A stretch of DNA of 64,000 nt from Alicycliphilus denitrificans K601. Its GTDB lineage: Bacteria; Pseudomonadota; Gammaproteobacteria; Burkholderiales; Burkholderiaceae_C. Made by a program: the position numbers and the translations under genes. Position 1 is the stretch's first letter. Every line of letters begins with the position of its first letter. Under the pieces are notes generated by a model. The model was not told where the DNA came from and did not search any database. It saw only the letters and a list, made by a program, of their open reading frames with translations. The stretch covers positions 1,567,001-1,631,000 of the forward strand of contig NC_015422.1 of NCBI RefSeq assembly GCF_000204645.1, given 5' to 3'. Of the stretch, positions 15,565-23,658 are shown piece after piece.

Positions 15565-16707
15565 TTACATGCGCATGGACTTGGCGATGATGGTCTTCTG
15601 GATCTGCGAGGTGCCCCCGCCGATCGTGCACTGGATGCTTTCGCGCAGGTAGCGCTCCATGTCGGCCTCGGGCAGGTTGGCGTAGCCGCCCAGTACCTGC
15701 ATGCCGGTCAGCGCGCACTGCTTGAGCGTCTCGGATGCATAGAGCTTGGCCATGGACACCTCGCGGCTGCAGGGCTTGTGCTCGGATGCCATCTGCGCGG
15801 CGCGGTAGCACAGCAGGCGCGCGGCATCGACCTCGGTCTGGCGGTCGGCCAGCATGTGCTTCAAGACCTGGAAGTCCCACAGCTGCTTGCCGAACTGCAC
15901 ACGGTCGTGCGCGTAGCGCACGGCGTTGCTGACGGCTTCCTGGGCGTTGCCCGTATAGGCCGCGGCCACCGAGCAACGCTCCAGCTCCAGGTGTTCGGTG
16001 ATGATTTTCCAGCCCTGGCCTTCCTCGCCCAGGATGGCGTCGCCGGGCACGCGCACGTTGTCCAGGAATATCTCGGTCGTGCCCGTGGCGTGGCGCGACA
16101 GCGTGGGCAGCTTGTTGATGACCAAGCCCGGCGTGTCGTTGGGGATCAAGAGCACCGACAGGCCACCGTGCTTGTTGTCGGGGTCGGTGCGCACCAGCAT
16201 GGCGATCACCACGTCCTGGGCCGCCGCGCCGCTGCACCACAGCTTCTGGCCGCTCACGATCCAGTCGCCGTTGGCGTCGCGGCGCGCGCGGGTCTTGGTG
16301 TTGGAGGCGTCGGAGCCCGCGTCGGGCTCGGAGATCGAGACCGAGAAGCGGATCTTGCCCTCGATAAAGGGCTTGATGTACTTGTCCTTCTGCGCCTGCG
16401 TGCCGTACTTGGCGATGTTCATCGCGGTGAACGTGGGCACCAGGATGGCGGCCGCGAAGTCGAAGCCGTACTTGCCCAGGCCCTCGGCCATCAGCACGTA
16501 GTCGAAGATGTTGCCGCCCGCGCCGCCTTCTTCCTCGGAAAACAGCAGGCCCAGCCAGCCTTGCTGGGCGATCTTGTCATAGGCTTCGTAGGGATAGTCG
16601 CGGTTCTGGTCGCACTTGCGGATGTATTCGCAGGTGATCTCGTTGTCCATGAAACGGTTCACGCTGTCGAGCCACATCTGCTGTGATTCGTCGAGGAAAT
16701 TGGCCAT
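15565..16707 (-). CDS. Acyl-CoA dehydrogenase (AtuA operon)
   Basis: 380 residues from MANFLDESQQMWLDSVNRFM, with an AGGAGC site. N-terminal helical domain, the FAD-contact segment SVSISEPDAGSD and the C-terminal QIQKTIIAKSM are typical of flavin-dependent acyl-CoA dehydrogenases. The usual C-terminal catalytic Glu of the EGT motif is Gly here (TIGGGTSQIQ), so the base must lie elsewhere, as in isovaleryl-type enzymes. First gene of the operon running to the thiolase. Electrons would go to EtfAB, encoded at 43.3 kb. A conserved 24-base box lies about 60 bases upstream. Confidence 0.88.
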   Translation of the reverse strand: MANFLDESQQMWLDSVNRFMDNEITCEYIRKCDQNRDYPYEAYDKIAQQGWLGLLFSEEEGGAGGNIFDYVLMAEGLGKYGFDFAAAILVPTFTAMNIAKYGTQAQKDKYIKPFIEGKIRFSVSISEPDAGSDASNTKTRARRDANGDWIVSGQKLWCSGAAAQDVVIAMLVRTDPDNKHGGLSVLLIPNDTPGLVINKLPTLSRHATGTTEIFLDNVRVPGDAILGEEGQGWKIITEHLELERCSVAAAYTGNAQEAVSNAVRYAHDRVQFGKQLWDFQVLKHMLADRQTEVDAARLLCYRAAQMASEHKPCSREVSMAKLYASETLKQCALTGMQVLGGYANLPEADMERYLRESIQCTIGGGTSQIQKTIIAKSMRM

Positions 16708-16766
16708 CTCGGTTGCTCCTGAAGGTGTTGGGTTGACGGCCCGAAGGTTAGGGAAGCCGGTCCCGC

Positions 16767-16790
16767 AATCCAAGTTGCAAATTTCGAAAT
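16767..16790 (-). promoter_or_regulatory. Conserved box upstream of the AtuA operon
   Basis: On the minus strand it reads ATTTCGAAATTTGCAACTTG then GATT. It aligns over 24 positions to boxes at 17138-17161 and 25436-25459 and more loosely to 57548-57571. Position about 60 bases before the acyl-CoA dehydrogenase start suits an operator or activator site. Confidence 0.45.
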
Positions 16791-16852
16791 GGCGCTTCGA
16801 TGGCATCGAAACGCATTGCGCGGCCGCGGGGTTCTTCGCCCTGGAGGATTTT

Positions 16853-16966
16853 TCAAAAATGAGAGCGGCTGCCACAGTAGGCACGATCGTTACGGGGCGA
16901 AAACTCTTTGAAGATCGAGGGCGTGCCTATCAATCGATAGATCGCCTCCACGAAATCGGCGCTCAT
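16853..16966 (-). pseudogene. Unrecognised short reading frame after CoA-transferase remnant
   Basis: 37 codons starting MSADFVEAIYRLIGTPSIFK at 16966. The ATG overlaps the stop of the CoA-transferase remnant (ATGA) and has GGGAGCAA upstream, the hallmarks of a real operon gene start. After about 24 residues the sequence loses coding character and stops. I read it as the beginning of a gene whose remainder was deleted; the family is not recognisable. Confidence 0.3.
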
Positions 16967-17087
16967 GGTTGCTCCCTTTCCTGGCGGCCCTGGGCGGCGA
17001 GCATCTCGCTGCGGCCCATGCCGAGCATGCGGGCCAGCACTTCCTCGTTGTGCTCGCCCAGGCGCGGGCCGGTCCAGAACCGCCTGC
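16963..17087 (-). pseudogene. 3' fragment of a family III CoA-transferase
   Basis: The final 38 or so residues read GPRLGEHNEEVLARMLGMGR and end QGRQEREQP*. PRLGEHxxEVL is the C-terminal signature of CaiB/BaiF CoA-transferases, also seen as APRLGEHTVQLL and APRLGEHTQELL in the two intact module copies. Similarity stops abruptly near 17087, so the rest of the gene is lost. Confidence 0.55.
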
Positions 17088-17137
17088 GGCTCCGCCATGG
17101 AAAGGCCGTTGCGTCACTTTCCGCCGGTCGAAACCTT

Positions 17138-17161
17138 GCTTCGGAAATTCGCACTTGGATG
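17138..17161 (+). promoter_or_regulatory. Conserved box upstream of the SDR/crotonase/Bug operon
   Basis: Reads GCTTCGGAAATTCGCACTTG then GATG, about 75 bases before the SDR start. Nearly the same as the box at 25436-25459 upstream of another Bug gene. Confidence 0.45.
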
Positions 17162-17235
17162 GGCATCCGTGTTGATGCAACCTTCATGGGCCGCCGGAGC
17201 AAGGCGGCGTTCGTAATCCGAAGGAGCAACGCAGC

Positions 17236-18042
17236 ATGGCAACCCACACACTGCATGAAAAGGTGGCTCTCGTCACCGGCGCCACGGGCGGCATCGGCCG
17301 GGGCGTGGCGCTGCAGCTGGCTGCGCGCGGCGCACGCATCGTCGTCAACGGCCGCAGCGCGGCCAAGGCCCAGGCCGTTCTCGACGAGATCCGCGCCCTG
17401 GGCGGCGAGGCGTGCTTTGCCACAGGCGACGTGCGCAGCCGCGCCGACATGCAGGCCGTGGTAGACGAGGCCGTGCGGCGCTTTGGCGGCGTGGACATCG
17501 TGGTGCCCAACGCGGGCGGCAACGACGACGAGGCGCGCTCGCCCGAGGTGCGCGGGCCGTTCCCCGGCATTGACCTCGAACGCGTCACGCGCTTCGTCGG
17601 CGAGGCGCTCGCGGCCAAGCTCATGGTGGTGCAGGCCGCCGTGCCCAGCATGCGCGCGCGCGGCGGCGGCAGCGTGGTCTTCGTCACCTCGGAGGGAGGG
17701 CGCAGCCCCACGCCGGGGCAGACGGCGATCGCCGGCTTCTCGGGCGGACTGATCGCGGCCAGCAAGGTGTTGTCCAAGGACCTGGCGCGCGAGCGCATCC
17801 GCGTCAACTGCGTCTGCGTGACCGTGGTGCGCGACACGCCCTCGTGGACGGCCGTGTTCGGCGAGGGCAGCACCGTCTCCGACATGCACCGCAAGCAGTA
17901 CGAAAAGATCGTGGCCCGCTGCCCCCTGGGCGTGGCCAGCCCTGCGGACATCGGCAGGGTCGTGGCCTTTCTGGCGTCCGACGACGCGGCCTACCTCACC
18001 GGCGCGGCCCTCAGCCCCACCGGCGGGCTGACGATTCACTGA
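17236..18042 (+). CDS. SDR-like protein lacking the catalytic Tyr and Lys
   Basis: 268 residues from MATHTLHEKVALVTGATGGI; start preceded by AAGGAG. Cofactor motif TGATGGIG is at residues 14-21 and a PNAGG segment at 91-95. The normal Ser152 is present, but the YxxxK pair is absent: the aligned positions are Ile165 and Ser169 (AIAGFSGGL). It may act as a non-classical reductase, a cofactor-binding protein or have lost activity. It heads an operon with a crotonase, Bug receptor and CoA-transferase on the plus strand. Confidence 0.82.
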   Translation: MATHTLHEKVALVTGATGGIGRGVALQLAARGARIVVNGRSAAKAQAVLDEIRALGGEACFATGDVRSRADMQAVVDEAVRRFGGVDIVVPNAGGNDDEARSPEVRGPFPGIDLERVTRFVGEALAAKLMVVQAAVPSMRARGGGSVVFVTSEGGRSPTPGQTAIAGFSGGLIAASKVLSKDLARERIRVNCVCVTVVRDTPSWTAVFGEGSTVSDMHRKQYEKIVARCPLGVASPADIGRVVAFLASDDAAYLTGAALSPTGGLTIH

Positions 18043-18083
18043 TGCCGGCGCCTTGGCGTCTTTCCTGAACGGAGTCCCCATCC

Positions 18084-18899
18084 ATGTCCAATCGTCCCGT
18101 TGACGAGCAGGTTCCTGCCCCCCATGTCACCGTTCGGCGCGAGGGCCGCGTAGGCGTGATCGAGCTCTCGCGGCCCGACAAATCCAATGCGCTGAGCCGG
18201 TCCGCCTTCCAGGCGATCCAGGCGGCGATGGACGCTTTCGAACAGCCGGATTCCGAGGTGCGCGCGGTGCTCGTGTGCGCCCAGGGAAAGCACTTCAGCA
18301 CGGGTGGAGACCTGGAGGAGGCCAAGGCCATGATGCGGGAGCCGGCCGTGCTGGATGCCTTCCTGCAGTTCGTCAACGGCACGCTGCAGCGGCTCGAAGG
18401 CAGCCTGCTGCCGGTGGTGGCTGCATGCCAGGGCTTGTCCCTTGCGGGAGGATTGGAGCTTGCGCTGAGCTGCGACGTGGTCTTTGCCGCCAGCGACGCA
18501 CGTTTCGGCGACCAGCATGTGCAGTATGGCCTCGTGCCAGCCTGGGGCGGCACGCAGCGCCTGCCCAGGCTGCTCGGCATCCACCGCGCCCTGGACCTGA
18601 TGTATTCGGGCCGCTGGATCGACGCGTCCACCGCCCAGCAATGGGGCATCGTCGGCTACGTGGTCGAACCCGGCACCGTGGCGCAGGAGGCCATGAAGTA
18701 TTGCCAGCTGCTGGCCTCGCGCAGCGGCCCCGGGTTGGCAGCAATGAAGCGGTTGAGCCGATTCGCCGTGGACATTCCGCTGGACACGGGCCTGCGCGCC
18801 GAGCGGCTGGCGGTGGTGCAGGCCATGCGCGGCCCCGACCCGGCCGAGGGCATCGCCGCGTTCGAGGCCAGGCGCACGCCCCTGTTCCAGGACCGCTGA
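18084..18899 (+). CDS. Enoyl-CoA hydratase/isomerase (crotonase) family
   Basis: 271 residues. Crotonase marks are the oxyanion-hole segment KHFSTGGDLEE (residues 69-79) and GLSLAGGLELALSCD (117-131), giving Glu125, the equivalent of catalytic Glu144. The second catalytic Glu (Glu164 in rat hydratase) is not conserved: the region reads FGDQHVQYGL. It is therefore more likely an isomerase, hydrolase or specialised lyase than a classical hydratase. Same operon as the SDR, a 41-base gap after it, and followed by Bug and CoA-transferase genes. Confidence 0.85.
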   Translation: MSNRPVDEQVPAPHVTVRREGRVGVIELSRPDKSNALSRSAFQAIQAAMDAFEQPDSEVRAVLVCAQGKHFSTGGDLEEAKAMMREPAVLDAFLQFVNGTLQRLEGSLLPVVAACQGLSLAGGLELALSCDVVFAASDARFGDQHVQYGLVPAWGGTQRLPRLLGIHRALDLMYSGRWIDASTAQQWGIVGYVVEPGTVAQEAMKYCQLLASRSGPGLAAMKRLSRFAVDIPLDTGLRAERLAVVQAMRGPDPAEGIAAFEARRTPLFQDR

Positions 18900-18960
18900 G
18901 GTGGCACAACCCGCTTCGCACGGGTTGGCATCGATTCATCAACAAAGAGGAGACATCGGG

Positions 18961-19974
18961 ATGAAGAACCATGCATTCGCGCCGGCGCGGCGCTCGTGGA
19001 TGCGCACTGCAGGCATCATGGCCGCCATGGCATGGGGCGGCCTGACCCTTGCCCCCGGGGCCAGCGCACAGGCCTGGCCCACCAGGCCCGTGCGGATCGT
19101 GATCGCATCCTCCGCTGGTTCCACGGGCGACCTGCTGGCGCGCATGTTGGCGCCGCGGTTGGAGAGCATCTGGAAGCAGCCGGTCATCGTCGAAGCCAAG
19201 CCCGGCGCCAGCGGCATCGTGGGTACCGAGTATGTGATCAATGCCCAGGACGGCCACACGCTGCTGCTGGGTACCCAGACGGCGCTGATGTCCAAGTACA
19301 CGCAGAAGAACCTGCGCTTCGACCCGCTGACCGACCTGCTGCCGATCGCGAAGGTGATCAACTACCAGATGGTCATCGCGACCAACGCGCCCACGGCCAA
19401 GCGGGCTGGCACGCTGGCTGAACTGGTCGCCCTGAGCAAATCCACGCAGAACGGCCTGTTCTTCGCGGGCAATGGGCCCACGTCCATCTTCAATCTCTCC
19501 ATGGCGATCATGAACCAGGGCCTCGGGCTGCGCATGGCTGCCGTGGACTTTCCCAGCGTGAGCGCGATGAACCTGGCGCTGCTGCGCGACGACGCGCAGG
19601 TGATGGTGAATACGCCCAGCTCGGTCAAGGGGCAAATCGAGAACGGCACGGTGGTGCCGCTGGCAGCGGTCAGCACGGAGCGCTACACCAACCTGCCGCA
19701 GGTGCCCACGCTGAAGGAAGCCACCGGCTACAGCGGCTACGTTCCCCTGCTGTGGGCAGGATTCTTCGCTCCCAAGGGCACGCCTGCCAGCGTCGTCCAG
19801 AAGATCGACCAGGACCTGCGTGCCGTGCTCGACGACAAATTTAGAAAACAGATCGAATCCACGTTCACCGGCACCACCGTCAGTTCGTCGCCTCCGGCCT
19901 TTGCCAAGGAGATCCAGGCCGAGACCGCCGTGTGGCGCGACATCTTCAAAGCAATGGACTTCAAGCCGGAGTAA
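18961..19974 (+). CDS. Bug/TctC-family periplasmic receptor, module copy B
   Basis: 337 residues from MKNHAFAPARRSWMRTAGIM with an AGAGGAG site. Signal sequence ends near GASAQA. It shares WPTRPVRIV, WKQPVIVE-KPGASG-VGTE, DGHTLLLGTQ and LRFDPLTDLLP with the Bug protein at 11024. The CoA-transferase follows 5 bases after its stop, exactly as in copy A. Probably captures a carboxylate related to that of copy A. Confidence 0.9.
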   Translation: MKNHAFAPARRSWMRTAGIMAAMAWGGLTLAPGASAQAWPTRPVRIVIASSAGSTGDLLARMLAPRLESIWKQPVIVEAKPGASGIVGTEYVINAQDGHTLLLGTQTALMSKYTQKNLRFDPLTDLLPIAKVINYQMVIATNAPTAKRAGTLAELVALSKSTQNGLFFAGNGPTSIFNLSMAIMNQGLGLRMAAVDFPSVSAMNLALLRDDAQVMVNTPSSVKGQIENGTVVPLAAVSTERYTNLPQVPTLKEATGYSGYVPLLWAGFFAPKGTPASVVQKIDQDLRAVLDDKFRKQIESTFTGTTVSSSPPAFAKEIQAETAVWRDIFKAMDFKPE

Positions 19975-19979
19975 ACACC

Positions 19980-21197
19980 ATGAACGGACCTCTAGAAGGC
20001 CTGCGCATCCTCGACCTCACGTCGAACTTCATGGGCCCGTACGCCTCGCTGCTGCTGGCCGACATGGGCGCGGACGTGTGCAAGATCGAGCCGCCCGAAG
20101 GCGACACCACGCGCAACGTCGGCCCTTGCCGGCACAAGGGAATGGGCGCGGTCTTCCTGCACCTGAACCGCAACAAGCGCAGCATCGTGCTGGACCTCAA
20201 GCACCCCGATGGCCTGGCCGCGCTGCGGCGCATGCTGCCGCGCGCCGACGTGCTGCTGTTCAGCCTGCGGCCGCAGGCCATGGCCCGGCTGGGGCTGTCG
20301 TACGAAGCGGTGCGCGAGATCAATCCGCGCATCGTGTACTGCGGCGCGTTCGGCTTCGGCCAGAACGGCCCGTATGCCGACCGGCCGGCCTACGACAACC
20401 TGATCCAGGCCGCCGTGGGCCTGCCCATGACGCAGGCGCGCAAGACCGGCGGCCCGCCGACCTACGTGGGCACGGCCATCGTGGACCGCATGGTGGGCAT
20501 GGCCACGAGCAACGCCATCCTGGCGGCGCTGCACTGCCGCAGCCAGACCGGCTACGGGCAGGCCGTGGAGGTGCCGATGTTCGAGACCTTCGCGCACTTC
20601 GCCATGGGCGACCACCTGTACGGCCACACCTTCGTGCCGCCCATCGGCGACTGGGGCTACGAGCGCATGACCGCGCCTGAGCGCCAGCCCTACCGCACGG
20701 CCGACGGCTACGTCAGCGTGGAGGTCTACACCGACCGGCACTGGCAGCGCCTGTTCGCCGCCGTGGGCCGCGCCGACATGGCCGCCGACCCGCGCTACGC
20801 CGACGTGCATGCGCGCGCACGGCACATGGGCGAGCTGTACGACTTCCTGCACCGCACCTTCGCCACGCGGCCGTCCGCCGAATGGGTGGCGCTGCTCACG
20901 GAGGCAGACATCCCTGCCATCGCGATGAACACGCCCGAGACCCTGCTGGACGACGCGCACATGCGGGCCGTGGGCTTCTTCGGCGAGCAGGAGCACCCGA
21001 GCGAGGGCCTGCTGCGCACCATCGGCATCCCGCAGCAGTGGAGCGAGAGCCCGGCCACGCTGCGCCACCCGGCGCCGCGCCTGGGCGAGCACACGCAGGA
21101 ATTGCTGGGCGAGTACGGATTCGGCCAGGACGAGATCGGCACGCTGCTGTGGTCGCATGGCGCGCGGGCCGCGGCGCCTGCCGAAACAGCCGCCTGA
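19980..21197 (+). CDS. Family III CoA-transferase, module copy B
   Basis: 405 residues from MNGPLEGLRILDLTSNFMGP. Nucleophile region GTAIVDRMVGMA gives Asp169. The best match in the window is the protein at 9786, including DHLYGHTF-PPIGDWGY, VYTDRHWQR and EADIP-I-MNTPETLL. Ends one base before the converging LysR gene, with no room for an intergenic terminator. The copy lies on the opposite strand from copy A, about 9 kb away. Confidence 0.88.
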   Translation: MNGPLEGLRILDLTSNFMGPYASLLLADMGADVCKIEPPEGDTTRNVGPCRHKGMGAVFLHLNRNKRSIVLDLKHPDGLAALRRMLPRADVLLFSLRPQAMARLGLSYEAVREINPRIVYCGAFGFGQNGPYADRPAYDNLIQAAVGLPMTQARKTGGPPTYVGTAIVDRMVGMATSNAILAALHCRSQTGYGQAVEVPMFETFAHFAMGDHLYGHTFVPPIGDWGYERMTAPERQPYRTADGYVSVEVYTDRHWQRLFAAVGRADMAADPRYADVHARARHMGELYDFLHRTFATRPSAEWVALLTEADIPAIAMNTPETLLDDAHMRAVGFFGEQEHPSEGLLRTIGIPQQWSESPATLRHPAPRLGEHTQELLGEYGFGQDEIGTLLWSHGARAAAPAETAA

Positions 21198-22127
21198 TCA
21201 GGCGTGCGGCTGCGCGTCGGCGGGGCGGCTCTGCAACTGCTCCAGCAGCGCGCGGGCGGCGGGGCTCAGGTGACGGTCGCGCGGCGTGGCGATCTGCACG
21301 ATGCGCTTGGCCCAGGAGTCGGACATGGGAACGGCTACCACGCCGTCGATCCGCGCCTGCAGGACATCGCACTCGGGCTGTACCGTCACCCCTAGCCGGG
21401 CCTGCGCCAGGCTCATGGCCACGCCCGTGCTGCGTACGCTGTACTTGGGCTTGTATTCGCCGCCCAGCTTGCGCGCCGCCTTGGCGAAGGCCGCGTGCAT
21501 GGCCGAGATCACGATCAGGTTCTCGGGCATCAACTCCTCGAACGAAACGCTGGCGCGCCCGGCCAGCGCGTGCGCCTCGGGCACCACGGCCACCAGCCGG
21601 TCGGTGCGGTAGGGGTGGGTCTGGACGCCGCTCAGGTCCAGACCCGGCATGATGGCGAACACGCCGATGTCGGCATCGCCTTGCAGCACGGCCTGCACGA
21701 TGGTGGTGTTCTCCAGTTCGCGCAGCACCAGGTCCACCTGCGGGAAGTCGCGCGCGAAGGCGCCAAGTTCGCGCGAGAGGTAGGGCACGAAGATCGAGCG
21801 CGCCGAGGCCACGAACACCTCGCCGCGCAGCCCTTCGCTGAAGGCGGTGATTTCCGCGCGCATGTCGTCCATGTCGGCGAACAGCTTGCGGATGTAGCGC
21901 GCGATCACCTCGCCCGCCGCCGTGGCCACCACGCCCTTGGGCGTGCGTTCCAGCAGCGGCACGCCCGCGATCTCCTCGAAGTCCTGGATGCGCTTGGTGG
22001 CTGTGGATGCGGCGATGTTCTCGCGCAGAGCGGCACGGCCGATCTGCTGCTCCTCGACGGCCGAGAGGAAAAGCCGCAGCGTGAACAGATCGGTCTGGCG
22101 GATGAAATGCAGCCGGTTGAAGGTCAT
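21198..22127 (-). CDS. LysR-family transcriptional regulator
   Basis: 309 residues. The DNA-binding region covers about residues 12-75 (TLRLFLSAVEEQQIGRAALR, then ASTATKRIQDFEE), followed by an effector domain with ARSIFVPYLSRELGAFARDF. It lies 30 bases downstream of the interrupted aldehyde dehydrogenase, in the same direction, and converges tail-to-tail with the CoA-transferase. It could regulate the GMC/aldehyde dehydrogenase pair or the neighbouring Bug module. Confidence 0.88.
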   Translation of the reverse strand: MTFNRLHFIRQTDLFTLRLFLSAVEEQQIGRAALRENIAASTATKRIQDFEEIAGVPLLERTPKGVVATAAGEVIARYIRKLFADMDDMRAEITAFSEGLRGEVFVASARSIFVPYLSRELGAFARDFPQVDLVLRELENTTIVQAVLQGDADIGVFAIMPGLDLSGVQTHPYRTDRLVAVVPEAHALAGRASVSFEELMPENLIVISAMHAAFAKAARKLGGEYKPKYSVRSTGVAMSLAQARLGVTVQPECDVLQARIDGVVAVPMSDSWAKRIVQIATPRDRHLSPAARALLEQLQSRPADAQPHA

Positions 22128-22157
22128 GGCGTACAGAGCATACCGCCAGAAGGCGGC

Positions 22158-23633
22158 TCAGGGCGCCATCTGGTCGAGCACCACGGTCTTGGATTCGAGG
22201 AAGGCTTCGAGCCCGCCCTCGCCGCCCTCGCGGCCTATGCCCGACTGCTTGAAGCCGCCGAAGCCGATCGCGAAGTCTTAGCGCGAGGCGTTGTGCCCCA
22301 CGCTGCCGGAGCGCAGCTGCCGCGCCACCCGCATGGCGTGCTCGGCGTCGTGGGTGAACACGGCGGCGTTCAGGCCGTAGGTGCTGTCGTTGGCCATGTC
22401 GATGGCGTGCTGCTCGCTGTCGGCGGCGATCACCGAGAGCACGGGGCCGAAGAACTCGTTGCGCGCGATGAAGGAGCTGTTGTCCACGTTGGCGAACACG
22501 GTGGGCTCGAAGAAGAAGCCGCGTTCCAGGTGCTTGGGCCTGCCGCCGCCGACCGCCAGCTTGGCGCCCTCGGCGACGCCCTGGGCCACCATGCGCTCCA
22601 CGGTGCCGCGCTGGCGCTCGGATGCCAGGGGCCCCATGGTGGTGGCGGGGTCGAACGGGTCGCCGATCACCATGCCGCGCGCGGCGTCCACCAGCGCGTC
22701 CACCATCGCGTCGTGCTTGGCGCGGGGCACGATGATGCGGGTCAGGCTGGCGCACACCTGTCCCGTCAGGTAGCTGAAGTAGGCCGTGCCCAGCAGCTTG
22801 GCGGCCGCCTCGACGTCGTAGTCGTCCAGCACCAGCAGGGCGGGCGACTTGCCGCCCAGCTCCAGCGTGCAGCGGGCCACGCGCTCGGAGGCCACGGCGC
22901 CGATGCGCCGGCCCGCGGCGGTGGAGCCGGTGAAGGTGATCTTGTCCACGCCGGGATTGCGCACCAGCGATTCGGAGACCTCGCGGTCGGCGGTGATCGC
23001 GTTGACCACGCCGGGCGGCAGGCCCACCTCGTCGCAGATCTGCGCGAAGAGGTTGCCGGAGCAGGGTGCCTCGGGCGAGGACTTGATGATGACCGTGCAG
23101 CCCGCCAGCAGCGCGGGTGCCACCTTGTAGGCGATCAGGCCCGCCGGGCCGTTCCACGGCACGATGGCGACGGACACGCCCACGGGCTCCTGGATTTGGT
23201 AGCCCTGGTGGCCGCTGGTGGACTTGACGGGCTTGATGAACGGGTAGGTGTGCGCCATGGCGGAGTACTGGCGGAACGCGCCGCTCAGGTACTGGCCCAC
23301 GCGCGGCTGGGCGATCTTGTACAGCACGCCGGATTCGGTGGTCCATATGCGCGCGAAATCGTCGTTCAGCGCTTCCAGGCGCTCGGCGATCCTGTCCATG
23401 TAGACGGCGCGCTCGGCCGGGGTCATGCGCGGCCAGGGGCCGTGGTCGAAGGCCTGGCGCGCGGCCTGCACGGCGGCGTCGGTGTCGGCCTCGGTGGCCT
23501 GGGGCACGCGTGCCACGATTTCTTCGGTGGCGCTGTTGAGCACGGTGAAGGTCGCGTCGCTGGAGGGCTCGACCCACTGGCCGCCGATGTAGAAGCGGTC
23601 GGCATGGGGTACGTTCAAGGCTTGGCTGGTCAT
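22158..23633 (-). pseudogene. Aldehyde dehydrogenase interrupted by in-frame TAA
   Basis: The start has an AGGAGAC site. Residues 1-451 are intact and include Asn161, Lys184, Glu258 (LELGGKSP) and catalytic Cys294 (GQVCASLTR). A TAA at 22278-22280 then ends the frame after SVGHNASR. The same frame continues without a shift for 39 more codons (DFAIGFGGFKQSGIGREGGE to DQMAP) to a normal stop at 22158. That tail is the conserved ALDH C-terminus that contributes to oligomerisation. So this is a single nonsense change, a sequencing error or readthrough. Full length would be 491 residues. Pairs with the GMC oxidoreductase as an alcohol-to-acid route. Confidence 0.85.
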
Positions 23634-23658
23634 GGTGCTTGTCTCCTGGTTTGTGTAT

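Larger units (their letters stand above)
16708..17235. other. 528-base spacer with decayed gene pieces and two conserved boxes
   Basis: No intact gene. It contains, on the minus strand, the 3' end of a family III CoA-transferase (16963 to about 17087) and a 37-codon reading frame that follows it. Two matching 24-base boxes point outward toward the flanking divergent operons (16767-16790 minus, 17138-17161 plus). It looks like the scar of a deletion that created a new divergent promoter region. Confidence 0.55.

Noticed and set aside
20896..23577. 893-codon minus-strand frame spanning the LysR and aldehyde dehydrogenase genes
   Set aside because: Arg/Ala/Gly-rich and without motifs; the real LysR and ALDH genes are in another frame on the same strand with full conserved motifs.
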